From positions 124,001 through 188,000 of the forward strand of contig NZ_SJKA01000011.1 of assembly GCF_004331435.1 (NCBI RefSeq): a stretch of DNA of 64,000 nucleotides. The letters are read 5' to 3'. Within the stretch, counting starts at the first letter, position 1. The number at the start of each line of letters is the position of its first letter. Origin of the DNA: Kribbella sindirgiensis. GTDB lineage: Bacteria; Actinomycetota; Actinomycetes; Propionibacteriales; Kribbellaceae. Under the pieces are notes generated by a model. That model saw only the letters and a list, made by a program, of their open reading frames with translations. It had not been told where the DNA came from and searched no databases. Position numbers and translations under genes: made by a program. Positions 35,018 through 42,503 of the stretch are shown one piece after another.

Positions 35018-35602
35018 TCAGTCCTGCGGTGTCTCGTAATTGCGGAGGGTCGCGTTGACAGGATCAAGGGCGATCTCGGAGATCTCGATGCCTGCACCGT
35101 GCAGACCGATGGCCACCTGCCCGATATCCACCGCTGCGGCCCACTGCCGGCGGAATCGATAGGCCGAGACACTGATCGGGCGTCCGTCGATCACGCAGGT
35201 GCCAGCTGTCCAGCCGTCGCCGCCGACGGACTGTGCCAGGTGCTGCAGGTCGCCGAGCTCCCGCGCAACAGCCGGGTCTTCGGGTTGGTCGGTCGACGAT
35301 GCCATCCCCGACAGGGCCAGCAACGCCGCATCCACCAGACCTGTCGATCCACGGAACGCATCGCCCTGCGAGTCGCGCGGGCTAGCCGGAAGCTTGGCAT
35401 CGGTGATCACCACAACGTGAGACCCGTCGACACTGCCGTGGAGGAGGCTCACGTACCACAGAGGCCCTTCGTCTGGATCATCTGCCCTGTTCCAGCCATC
35501 GATCGATCGAGGGCCATCGAACGAGGCATCGAGTCCGTAAACAGGGAACAGTGGCTTTGGCAGCGGCGGCCGTACCGCGTCGTTGTCCATGGAGTTCAGC
35601 AT
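35018..35602 (-). CDS. Hypothetical protein
   Basis: 194 residues if started at the ATG 35602 (35590 is also possible; the longer frame to 35704 would overlap the LuxR-type gene). Acidic-neutral, no signal peptide or membrane helix. A segment PLWYVSLLHGSVDGSHVVVITDAKLP and a C-terminal ISVSAYRFRRQWAAAVDIGQVAIGLHGAGIEI suggest an alpha/beta domain. I do not recognise it. It follows the LuxR-domain gene by about 28 bases, so both may be one transcript. Confidence 0.6.
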   Translation of the reverse strand: MLNSMDNDAVRPPLPKPLFPVYGLDASFDGPRSIDGWNRADDPDEGPLWYVSLLHGSVDGSHVVVITDAKLPASPRDSQGDAFRGSTGLVDAALLALSGMASSTDQPEDPAVARELGDLQHLAQSVGGDGWTAGTCVIDGRPISVSAYRFRRQWAAAVDIGQVAIGLHGAGIEISEIALDPVNATLRNYETPQD

Positions 35603-35630
35603 GACCCACTTGTGAGCGTGTGCGCTGACC

Positions 35631-35963
35631 CTACGCCGGAGAGCTCGTGCCGAGACATCGCCGAGATGATGCAGTCGGCGGCCAACTCGCCTCGAGTATG
35701 CCATTGACGAAGGCGATCGCGACGAGCTCGGGACGGTTCGATACCCCCGCCCTGGCGAACATGTGCGTCACGTGTCGCATCACGGTATCCGGACTCATCC
35801 GCAGTCGGCGACCGATCGCGGCCGTGGAGTGCCCCCGTGCAATCAGGACAAGCACATCCACCTCTCGAGGCGTGAAATGCTCACGCTGACAGCAACAAGC
35901 AACCAGCCCCGATCGCCCCGCCATCTCAGTGGTACGTCCGATATCCCCCATTACGATCGCCAC
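35631..35963 (-). CDS. Orphan LuxR-type HTH protein
   Basis: 110 residues consisting almost only of a LuxR DNA-binding domain: FTPREVDVLVLIARGHSTAAIGRRLRMSPDTVMRHVTHMFARAGVSNRPELVAIAF. No receiver or ligand domain precedes it. The N-terminal 28 residues include a CCC triplet (LVACCCQREH) that could be redox- or metal-sensitive. It may be a stand-alone regulator like GerE or the remnant of a longer one. The HTH itself is intact. Confidence 0.75.
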   Translation of the reverse strand: MAIVMGDIGRTTEMAGRSGLVACCCQREHFTPREVDVLVLIARGHSTAAIGRRLRMSPDTVMRHVTHMFARAGVSNRPELVAIAFVNGILEASWPPTASSRRCLGTSSPA

Positions 35964-36235
35964 CCCTGGGCGGGCCGAATCCCGCTCGAATCACGGATCG
36001 TAGCCCCGGCACTCGGTTTGGTGCCAGAGAATCACCACGCGGTTGCATCAAGTTGCAGCGACGGTGGGCCCGACCCTCACCACAGTCCAACCGATATCGA
36101 CTTCACTCCCGCGAGACTGCGGCTGATGACGGCCGCTGCCGGTTCCGCCGGATCATGGTTCGTCCTGCCAGCGGCGGAAGGTGTCGTTGAGTCGTGCCCA
36201 CAGCCGCAGCCACCATCGTCGGCGTCGCTGGCCTC

Positions 36236-36421
36236 TCATGTGCTCCCGGCGTCCGCGTACGCCGGGTCGTTCGTCACCCGCAACGACACGAAGCGCCGGC
36301 GCATTGCTGCTTCGTAGGCTGCGGCCGACTTGGGATCGGAGATGTAGTCGGCGATCAGGTGTTCACCGAACCAGACGCGGACGCGCCGGTCCGTCGGGAG
36401 TGGTAGCCGGGTCGCGGTCAT
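36236..36421 (-). CDS. Small protein, paralogue of 42089-42274
   Basis: 61 residues; the core RVRVWFGEHLIADYISDPKSAAAYEAAMRRRFVSLRVTND aligns with MVRIWLGDHLIAEYVAEPDRASRYQRVMTPKFTGLRITVDN of the gene at 42089. Its ATG overlaps the stop of a 30-residue membrane microprotein (ATGA). Both paralogues lie next to a DUF5753-type HTH regulator, so they are likely partners in the same kind of system. No known function. Confidence 0.7.
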   Translation of the reverse strand: MTATRLPLPTDRRVRVWFGEHLIADYISDPKSAAAYEAAMRRRFVSLRVTNDPAYADAGST

Positions 36422-36510
36422 CGGTCGTTCAGGTTCCGTGCGATGTCGCGGACCATCAGAACCGCGACGACCACAGTGCCGATAACCAGCGCCCACATGC
36501 CGAGGATCAT
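36418..36510 (-). CDS. 30-residue membrane microprotein
   Basis: ATG 36510 with GAGGTGG in front; encodes one hydrophobic helix (LGMWALVIGTVVVAVLMV) followed by a charged tail ending ARNLNDR. The TGA stop overlaps the next ATG, a sign of translational coupling. It is too short for most annotation pipelines. The promoter region carries the bipartite element at 36555-36597. Confidence 0.65.
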   Translation of the reverse strand: MILGMWALVIGTVVVAVLMVRDIARNLNDR

Positions 36511-36554
36511 TCGAGGCCACCTCGTTCCGTTCGTGCCTGAAGGCTTGCCATGAC

Positions 36555-36597
36555 ACGACCGTACGGAGCGTAATGACTCTTGTACCATACGAATCTG
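36555..36597 (-). promoter_or_regulatory. Bipartite regulatory element, copy 1
   Basis: Read toward the microprotein gene: CAGATTCGTATGGT, 13 unrelated bases, CGCTCCGTACGGTCGT. The same two blocks with the same 13-base gap occur at 37651-37693 in the same orientation relative to their gene. Each block contains CGTAYGGT, so the element is a direct repeat of that half-site spaced 26 bases. Confidence 0.7.
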
Positions 36598-36698
36598 GGT
36601 ACACGTAGTGCTGTGAATCTGGGATTAATGGGTATCGAGTCGGTCGTTTTGGTCCGGATCTGTACCTTCTCGGACTCGAAAACGAGAGGTTGTGGAAA

Positions 36699-37559
36699 AT
36701 GCCGAGAGCTGCCGGTCCGCCCACCGTTCGGCTTCGTCGCCTCGCTGCTGAGCTGAGAGCCCTCCGCGCGGAGGCGGGCATGACCCGCGAACTGGTCCAG
36801 GAACGCACCGGCGTCAACCAAGGCACGCTCTGGCGCATAGAGAAGGGTCAGGCGAAGCCGCACACTGGCACCCTCGAAACCCTCTTCGACCTCTACGGCG
36901 TTGCTGAGTCGCGCCGTACTGAACTCATCGAACTGACCAGAGGAGCGAAGCATCCCGGGTGGCTTCGGCAGTTCACGGACGTGATACCTCAGGGCTACGC
37001 CGCCTACATCAGCTTCGAGTCGGAAGCCAAGATCGCACACAACTACGAGTCGCTGTACATCCCCGGTCTCCTGCAGACAGAGGAGTACGCCCGTGCCGCC
37101 GTGCGCGACGGTCTGCCGATGGCGGCTGAAGGGATCGAGCGTAACGTGGAGACCAGGATGGAGCGCCAGGTCGTCCTCGGCCGGAAGCGAGAGGGGCGAG
37201 AGCCGCTGGAGCTCTGGGCCGTGGTCGATGAGGCGGCGTTACGTCGAGAGGTAGGCGGTCGCGCGGTCATGCGCGCGCAGCTCGGACGGCTACTGGAAGT
37301 CAGCGAGCGACCGAACATCACGCTCCAGGTGCTGCCTTTCGACCGGGGCGCTCATCCAGGCATGACCGGCGCGTTCGTCCGGCTCAACTTCGGCCCGGTG
37401 GCGCCGGACGTCGTCTATGTGGAAAGTCTCGCCGGCGACATCTTCCTGGAAACGGAGGCCGAGATCGATCGGTACAGCATGGTGTTCGATCACCTGCGCG
37501 CCAGTGCGCTCAGTCCACGCGACACCAGTGCGTTCATCGCCACTCTGATCGCTCAGTAA
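36699..37559 (+). CDS. XRE-family regulator with DUF5753 domain
   Basis: 286 residues from the ATG 36699 (GAGAGG upstream). An N-terminal Cro/C1-type HTH (LRRLAAELRALRAEAGMTRELVQERTGVNQGTLWRIEKGQAKP) is followed by the DUF5753 domain (LYIPGLLQTEEYARA, ELWAVVDEAALRREVGG, PNITLQVLPFDRGAHPGMTGAF). These proteins abound in Streptomyces and relatives, usually near DUF397-type small proteins, as in WhiJ/AbaA-type developmental loci. Divergent from the microprotein operon. Confidence 0.9.
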   Translation: MPRAAGPPTVRLRRLAAELRALRAEAGMTRELVQERTGVNQGTLWRIEKGQAKPHTGTLETLFDLYGVAESRRTELIELTRGAKHPGWLRQFTDVIPQGYAAYISFESEAKIAHNYESLYIPGLLQTEEYARAAVRDGLPMAAEGIERNVETRMERQVVLGRKREGREPLELWAVVDEAALRREVGGRAVMRAQLGRLLEVSERPNITLQVLPFDRGAHPGMTGAFVRLNFGPVAPDVVYVESLAGDIFLETEAEIDRYSMVFDHLRASALSPRDTSAFIATLIAQ

Positions 37560-37650
37560 GCGGCCGCCGTTATCCACAACCTCGCGTTTCGGCTGTGCGC
37601 AGGTACCGATCCGAGATGAAACGCACTCGTACAGGGACCGGTCGAACGCT

Positions 37651-37693
37651 CAGATTCGTATGGTGCGCGACCGCGCGCGCTCCGTACGGTCGT
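37651..37693 (+). promoter_or_regulatory. Bipartite regulatory element, copy 2
   Basis: CAGATTCGTATGGT (37651-37664), 13 bases, CGCTCCGTACGGTCGT (37678-37693), ending 3 bases before the GTG of the gene at 37697. Identical blocks and spacing at 36555-36597 on the other strand. The gap sequences are unrelated, which argues for selection on the blocks. Confidence 0.7.
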
Positions 37694-37696
37694 TGC

Positions 37697-38074
37697 GTGG
37701 CAACCGCAGAAGTGAACCCGGCTCTGTGGCCCGGCTCCGACCACGGGGCCGAGCCGGCTGCACATCGCACGCTGTTCTGCTACGCCCACGAACGCCTGAC
37801 CCGCACGCTGCGCGACCTCGCCGCCGTGCAGGAGGCCGCGTATGCGATGGCCATCGAGCGCGAATATCACCTCGGTCCGCTCTTCGTCGAAGAGGACAGC
37901 TCCGGCAGAGCGATGCAAGCCCTCATCGATGCGACTGCGCTCACGCACGGCGGCGCTGCCATCGCGGTTCCGCACCGCGGGCACCTGATTCCGCTCGGCG
38001 CGCCGCGGGAGTGGCAACTGTTGCTCGAAGAGCTGACCGGCCATCCGCTCGTGTTCATCGGCCACATCCCATGA
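37697..38074 (+). CDS. Hypothetical protein at head of RiPP cluster
   Basis: 125 residues from a GTG at 37697, placed immediately after the bipartite element, so the mRNA may be nearly leaderless. No signal peptide. The pattern YAHERLTRTLRDLAAVQEAAYAMAIEREYHLGPLFVEED and GHLIPLGAPREWQLLLEELTG vaguely recalls the N-terminal fold of serine recombinases, but the catalytic Ser motif is absent. I do not assign a function. It precedes the RiPP precursor by 76 bases on the same strand. Confidence 0.65.
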   Translation: MATAEVNPALWPGSDHGAEPAAHRTLFCYAHERLTRTLRDLAAVQEAAYAMAIEREYHLGPLFVEEDSSGRAMQALIDATALTHGGAAIAVPHRGHLIPLGAPREWQLLLEELTGHPLVFIGHIP

Positions 38075-38150
38075 TCAGCGGGGCGGGCATGCTGGATCCC
38101 TGTCGCCCGTGTCCGTCCCGCTCTCCACACCATGCAATGAGAGGACGTCC

Positions 38151-38423
38151 ATGCGCAGCAGCCCAACCATGCATCCGTGGGGTTTGACCCGGGCAACCAA
38201 GTTCGAAGAGCCGGCCGTCGACACCCCACCCGCCTCGATGACGCTTGACCCGCAGACACAGCTGACGACCTATCGCGATGCGTCCGGTGGGATCCTGCAC
38301 TGCGGCCCGCCGAAACATGGAACATCGCGGCAAACCGTGACCAGCCAGCCGACGAGCGGCGGTGACGGCCAGCACGGGAGCCAGCCGGACGACGTTCGTG
38401 TCATCACCTACGTTCCCGACTGA
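38151..38423 (+). CDS. Graspetide/imiditide-type RiPP precursor peptide
   Basis: 90 residues from the ATG 38151 (AGAGGA site); a GTG at 38109 and an ATG at 38169 are alternatives. It carries the family landmarks of putative ATP-grasp target peptides: PWGLTR at 9-14, LDPQTQ at 32-37, KHGTS at 55-59, then a Thr/Ser-rich core with GGDG at 70-73 and acidic residues D80, D81 and D90. Donor hydroxyls are T62, T64, S65, T68 and S69. Ester links to the Asp side chains, and an aspartimide at D72-G73, would be expected by analogy with fuscimiditide. The ATP-grasp gene follows 5 bases later. Confidence 0.82.
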   Translation: MRSSPTMHPWGLTRATKFEEPAVDTPPASMTLDPQTQLTTYRDASGGILHCGPPKHGTSRQTVTSQPTSGGDGQHGSQPDDVRVITYVPD

Positions 38424-38428
38424 CAGCG

Positions 38429-39373
38429 ATGACTGATCCCGTACTTGTTCTGACCGGTATCGACGACCCCACGTCGGACGCGGTTATCGACGAACTGAAT
38501 ACACGAGATGTGCCCGTTGTCCGGTGTGACCCGGCGGAGGTCGTTGACGGCCGGGTCAGAGTGTCTGCCCGGTATGGCGATGGAGCGAGCACGCTCCGTA
38601 CCGCGAGCCGTGACCTCGATCTCCGCCGGGTCAGGTCGGTGTACTACCGACGTCCCTCGCCGTACAAGGCACCAACCGCCATGGCTGACCATGCCGGTCG
38701 TTTCGCCGCGGATCAGGCCCGCCATGGAATGGGGGGAGTGTTGTCGGGTATCCGGGCGCGCTGGGTCAACCACATCTGGCGCTCGCTGGAGGCCGACTTC
38801 AAGCCCGCGCAGCTGACAATGGCTCGGGAGGTCGGTTTCGTCGTACCTCCGACGCTGGTCACGAACGTGCCGGAGGATGCTCGCGCGTTCGCAGTCGCGC
38901 ACGACCGCGTGCTCTACAAGCCGCTGCATGCGAGCGAGTTGCGCGACGGCGACGGAGCGCTATCGGTCATCTGGGTCGACGAGGTCAAGCCCGACGACCT
39001 AGACGACTCCATCGGAACCACGTTGCACATGTTCCAGGAATGCGTGGACAAGGTTGCCGACGTACGGACGACGGTCATCGGCCAACGTGTCTTCAGCGTC
39101 CGCATCGACTCGCCCCACATCGACTGGCGGCGCGACTACGACGCGGTCGTGTACAGCGTCATCGATACGCCTGACGAGGTGGCGAACGCATGCAGGTCCT
39201 ACCTCGAACGCTTCGGTCTGTTGTTCGGCGCCTTCGACTTCGGCCTCGGACGCGAAGGCGAGTGGTACTGGTACGAATGCAACAGCGGCGGACAGTGGCA
39301 CTGGCTCGAGCTGGAGACTGGTCTTCCGATGACCGCTGCGATCGCAGATCTTCTGGAGCGCCGTGATGACTGA
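38429..39373 (+). CDS. ATP-grasp ribosomal peptide maturase
   Basis: 314 residues, ATP-grasp fold of the graspetide ligase type (SAV_5884/ThfB-like group). VRSVYYRRPSPYKAP is the typical start of the peptide-binding region; KPAQLTMAREVGFVVPPTLVTN, the ATP-binding LYKPLH, and the metal-binding GAFDFGLGREGEWYWYECNSGGQWHWLELETGLP follow. It would activate Asp/Glu carboxylates as acyl phosphates and form esters with Thr/Ser of the precursor encoded just upstream. It overlaps the methyltransferase gene by 11 bases. Confidence 0.88.
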   Translation: MTDPVLVLTGIDDPTSDAVIDELNTRDVPVVRCDPAEVVDGRVRVSARYGDGASTLRTASRDLDLRRVRSVYYRRPSPYKAPTAMADHAGRFAADQARHGMGGVLSGIRARWVNHIWRSLEADFKPAQLTMAREVGFVVPPTLVTNVPEDARAFAVAHDRVLYKPLHASELRDGDGALSVIWVDEVKPDDLDDSIGTTLHMFQECVDKVADVRTTVIGQRVFSVRIDSPHIDWRRDYDAVVYSVIDTPDEVANACRSYLERFGLLFGAFDFGLGREGEWYWYECNSGGQWHWLELETGLPMTAAIADLLERRDD

Positions 39374-40520
39374 TACGAACGATCCTGACGGTTGGCGCTC
39401 GTTGGCGCGGTCGATGGTGAGGTCGATCAAGCGCGACGGCTATTTGCACAGTCCGTCCCTCGAGCAGGCCTTTCTCGATGTACCGCGACATGTCTTCGTC
39501 CCGGAGTTCTTTCGGCTGAAGCAAAGCGACGAGGGCTTGACCGTGGTGGATGGCATCGTCGACGCGGTCGACCCGGCCTGGCTCGCTACCGTGTACACGA
39601 ACGAGGCGCTGATCACCCAGGTCAAACCGATCGCCGGGCGTCCCGGCACCACGACCTTCACCTGTTCGTCGTCGGCACCGGCGCTGATGGCAGACATGAT
39701 CGAGGAACTGGGGATCGAGCGCGGGATGGACGTCCTGGAGATCGGCACCGGGACCGGCTACAACGCCGCAATTCTTTGCCGCTTGCTCGGCGATCAGGCT
39801 GTGACCACGATCGACATCGATCCCGAGTTGAGCGCTCAGGCACGCGAACGCCTCGCCTCACTCGGCTGTCACCCGTTCTACGAGGCAATCGCCGGCGCTT
39901 ACGACCGCATACTGGCTACGCATGCGGTTGCCGACATCCCCTACGACTGGGTCCGGTGGGGCAAACCCGGGGCGGTCGTGCTCGCCGACCTCCGGGCTCC
40001 GGAGAACAACACCGTCGGGGCGTGGGCGAGGGTCGTGATCGACCAGGACGGCACGACGGCCACCGGGACCTTGATGGATCCGCGCGGCTACTTCATGAGC
40101 GCACGCAAGGTGCCAGAGTTCGCCAACGTTGGCGAACCTGCTCCCGAACTGACCGAAGAAGAACATCAGCAACGGGCGGAGCGGACCCGACTACGACGTA
40201 CGGCTGTCGCAGCCGACGTGGTCGACGCTCCCGACTTCGCGTTGTTCCTGTGGCGCGCGGCGCCGCGTCTCATGTTCGCAACGACGACGGACGGGGCGGC
40301 CATCCTCAACGGTCCCCGCGCTGAGTCATGGGCCCACGTGGTCGGCGGCGACGTGCACCATGGCGGTGCTGAAGACCTCTGGGCCGTTGTCGAGCAGGCC
40401 TACGAGAGGTGGAACAGCGCAGGCAGTCCGCCGAAGGAGAGCTGGACGATCAGAGTCGACCGCCACGGACGTACCACCGTGAGACTGCCCGGTGAGGATG
40501 ACAGGTGCTGCGTCGGCTGA
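39363..40520 (+). CDS. PIMT-like methyltransferase of RiPP cluster, with internal deletion
   Basis: 385 residues, related to protein-L-isoaspartate O-methyltransferase and to the graspetide-associated methyltransferases (ThfM-like) that convert an Asp to aspartimide. N-terminal PRHVFVPEFF, substrate loop TVYTNEALITQVKP, SAM motif VLEIGTGTGYNAAIL and YDRILATHAVADIPYDWVRWGKPGAVVL are clear. Between LGCHP and AYDRI only about seven residues (FYEAIAG) remain where homologues have some fifteen including a GDG-type motif. The C-terminal ~170-residue extension is typical of the RiPP branch. Activity is therefore uncertain. Confidence 0.85.
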   Translation: MMTDTNDPDGWRSLARSMVRSIKRDGYLHSPSLEQAFLDVPRHVFVPEFFRLKQSDEGLTVVDGIVDAVDPAWLATVYTNEALITQVKPIAGRPGTTTFTCSSSAPALMADMIEELGIERGMDVLEIGTGTGYNAAILCRLLGDQAVTTIDIDPELSAQARERLASLGCHPFYEAIAGAYDRILATHAVADIPYDWVRWGKPGAVVLADLRAPENNTVGAWARVVIDQDGTTATGTLMDPRGYFMSARKVPEFANVGEPAPELTEEEHQQRAERTRLRRTAVAADVVDAPDFALFLWRAAPRLMFATTTDGAAILNGPRAESWAHVVGGDVHHGGAEDLWAVVEQAYERWNSAGSPPKESWTIRVDRHGRTTVRLPGEDDRCCVG

Positions 40521-40545
40521 CTGCTTGGCAGTCGACCAGCTGGTG

Positions 40546-41424
40546 TCAGCGCTCGAAGTCCTTCTTGATGTTGGTGAGGAGGTCGCGGGTCTTGTTCGGG
40601 GGTGGGGCCGCGACGCAGAGGGCTTCCATGGTGGCCGTGTACTGGTCGAGGTCCTCGAGCTTGTCCAGGTAGAGGGCGCTGCTGAGGTGCTCGATGTAGA
40701 CCATGTCCGGGAGGTCCTGCTCCGGGAAACGGAGGATGCTGTACGCGCCGCCGGTGGCCGCGTGGCCGCCGACGTTGAACGGCATCACCTGCAGCGTGAC
40801 GTTCGGGTACTGCGAGGCGTCGATCAGGTGGTCGAGCTGCTGGATCATCGCCTTCACGCCGCCGATCGGCCGGCGTAGGACAGCCTCGTCGACGACGGCC
40901 CAGATCCGGACCGGCTCCGGGCGGGTCAGGACGCTCTGCCGGCTCGTCCGCAGTGCGACGCGGCGCTCGACCTCCTCGGCCGGGATCAGCCCGCGGCCCA
41001 GCTGGATGACGGCGCGGATGTAGTCGGGGGTCTGCAGCAGACCGGGGACGAACTGCAGCTCGTAGACACGGATCAGCTGTGCCGCGGCCTCGAGGTCCAG
41101 ATAGGAGTGGAACCAGCTCGGCAGTACGTCGCCGTACCGGTGCCACCATCCGGGGTTGTTCGCCTCGCGGGTCAGAGCGAGGAGGCGCTGGCGCTCTTCC
41201 TCGTCGTCGACGCCGTAGAGAGTCAGGAGGTCACGGACGTCGCGCTCCTTGAGGCCGACGCGGCCGAGTTCCATCCGGCTGACCTTGGACTCCGACGACC
41301 GGATCTCCCACCCCGCGTCAGATCTGCTGATCCCTGCTGCCACCCGCATCCGGCGAAGGTGCCCGCCGAGAATGATGCGCAGCGCGGTCGGCCCGCTCTG
41401 CGCGCCCGACTCGGTCACACCCAC
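40546..41424 (-). CDS. XRE-family regulator with DUF5753 domain
   Basis: 292 residues. N-terminal HTH (LRIILGGHLRRMRVAAGISRSDAGWEIRSSESKVSRMELGRVGL) and DUF5753 domain (LQFVPGLLQTPDYIRAVI, RIWAVVDEAVLRRPIGG, PNVTLQVMPFNVGGHAATGGAYSIL). It is convergent with the RiPP methyltransferase gene (25 bases apart). Divergent from the small genes at 41865 and 42089, and one kb from a DUF397 gene, the classic partner family. Confidence 0.9.
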   Translation of the reverse strand: MGVTESGAQSGPTALRIILGGHLRRMRVAAGISRSDAGWEIRSSESKVSRMELGRVGLKERDVRDLLTLYGVDDEEERQRLLALTREANNPGWWHRYGDVLPSWFHSYLDLEAAAQLIRVYELQFVPGLLQTPDYIRAVIQLGRGLIPAEEVERRVALRTSRQSVLTRPEPVRIWAVVDEAVLRRPIGGVKAMIQQLDHLIDASQYPNVTLQVMPFNVGGHAATGGAYSILRFPEQDLPDMVYIEHLSSALYLDKLEDLDQYTATMEALCVAAPPPNKTRDLLTNIKKDFER

Positions 41425-41864
41425 CTCCCAGCGGCCCCAGCGGTCTTCATCGGCAACCTCATCCGCAGGTGCACATCATCGCATGCCCGAGCGGTGATCT
41501 GCCGGAGTTCTTACAAAAGAGCGGCGAATCCGGATCGGCGATCACGGAGCGTAAGACTAGCCGATCGAAGGTCGACCGGATTTGTCAGTACATACTAGCG
41601 TGCTGATCGGCGGTCGAACACCGTTCGCCGGGGTCGATCCAGGCTCGAACAGGCGGAAAGTGGCCCGATCTGGTCTCGAAATGGAAAACGTGCGGATGCA
41701 CGTGCATCGGGCGCTTGCATTCGTCGCGTGCCGACGCCATGATTGATTCATGCACAGAAGGTGAGCTGGTTCTCGCGAAAAGTGACATCGCGTGATCCGG
41801 CAGGCCGGTCCTACAGAGCGCCAATGGCCCCCCGTTGGCATGACTGGTTGGGGAACCCGAGTCG
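41425..41864. other. 440-base divergent regulatory region
   Basis: Between the DUF5753 regulator (minus) and the small plus-strand genes. No gene supported. It carries CACGGAGCGTAAGACT (about 41546-41561), which resembles part of the region at 36563-36577, and the palindrome with a TTGCAT box at 41696-41720. Candidate promoters for both directions are expected here. Confidence 0.5.
41696..41720. promoter_or_regulatory. ATGCACGTGCAT palindrome plus TTGCAT, copy 1
   Basis: A perfect 12-bp palindrome (41696-41707), then 7 bases and TTGCAT (41715-41720). The same arrangement with a 6-base gap recurs at 42767-42790, before the DUF397 gene. Probably bound by a DUF5753-type regulator. Confidence 0.65.
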
Positions 41865-42059
41865 ATGAACGACGACGACAGTGAGGTTGTGGAGCAGACC
41901 GCCGCGATGGCCGGCGGCCGCGCGCCCGAGGAGCTGACGGAGCGGGAGATCCAGGACCTGGTCGCGCGTTGCCCCGAGCAACAGCGTTGGGCCTTCGAGG
42001 GCTGGTTGCGCGGCGTCCGCCAACTCGACGGCGACCCGATCGTGAGCCTGGCTCCATGA
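41865..42059 (+). CDS. Small acidic hypothetical protein
   Basis: 64 residues: MNDDDSEVVEQTAAMAGGR, then LTEREIQDLVARCPEQQRWAFEGWLRGVRQLDG, which looks like two short helices. No signal or membrane segment. Its TGA overlaps an ATG (42056) of the next frame. No family recognised; by position it belongs to the regulator cassette. Confidence 0.6.
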   Translation: MNDDDSEVVEQTAAMAGGRAPEELTEREIQDLVARCPEQQRWAFEGWLRGVRQLDGDPIVSLAP

Positions 42060-42088
42060 CCACCGACAGAGCAACAGGAGGACGGAAG

Positions 42089-42274
42089 ATGGTGCGGATC
42101 TGGCTGGGCGACCACCTGATCGCCGAGTACGTCGCCGAGCCCGACCGCGCGTCGCGGTACCAGCGGGTGATGACGCCGAAGTTCACCGGATTGCGAATCA
42201 CCGTTGACAATGCGGCGACCGGGAAGGCGTCCGAGCTGCCGAGCGAACAGCTCTGGCCGCTCACCGTCCAGTAG
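42089..42274 (+). CDS. Small protein, paralogue of 36236-36421
   Basis: 61 residues from the ATG 42089, chosen because AGGAGG lies 7 bases before it; an ATG at 42056, overlapping the preceding stop, would add 11 residues and mimic the ATGA coupling of the paralogue. Core MVRIWLGDHLIAEYVAEPDRASRYQRVMTPKFTGLRITVDN. Followed closely by a strong terminator hairpin. Confidence 0.7.
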   Translation: MVRIWLGDHLIAEYVAEPDRASRYQRVMTPKFTGLRITVDNAATGKASELPSEQLWPLTVQ

Positions 42275-42294
42275 TCCGTACCCGCCCCTCGGGC

Positions 42295-42336
42295 AACGCC
42301 AGGACCGACTCTCTCCGGAGGGTCGGTCCTGGCGTT
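42295..42336 (+). terminator. 15-bp terminator hairpin
   Basis: AACGCCAGGACCGAC (42295-42309) pairs perfectly with 42322-42336 around a 12-base loop, 20 bases after the small gene's stop. The right arm ends in GTT followed by TCGC, so there is no long T-run. Confidence 0.8.
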
Positions 42337-42429
42337 TCGCGTACGCCGGACCACCGCACGCCGATGCTTCGGCCGGCGAGCGTTCGAGGTCGCCCGCGGG
42401 TCGTCGTACCGCTGTCCTCCGGGCACTAG

Positions 42430-42469
42430 AAAGGGCCCCTTCGTCACTCGCCTGGCGAAGGGGCCCTTT
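42430..42469. terminator. Bidirectional terminator hairpin
   Basis: AAAGGGCCCCTTCG (42430-42443) pairs with 42456-42469 around a 12-base loop. The A-run at one end and T-run at the other fit termination from both sides, in particular for the DUF397 gene ending at 42504 on the minus strand. Confidence 0.8.
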
Positions 42470-42503
42470 GCTTCTGAGTTGCCCGGGTGTTGCTGGTTGT
42501 TGC

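Noticed and set aside
37697..38074. Serine recombinase
   Set aside because: Only a loose resemblance; the catalytic Ser motif near the N-terminus and the DNA-binding domain are absent.
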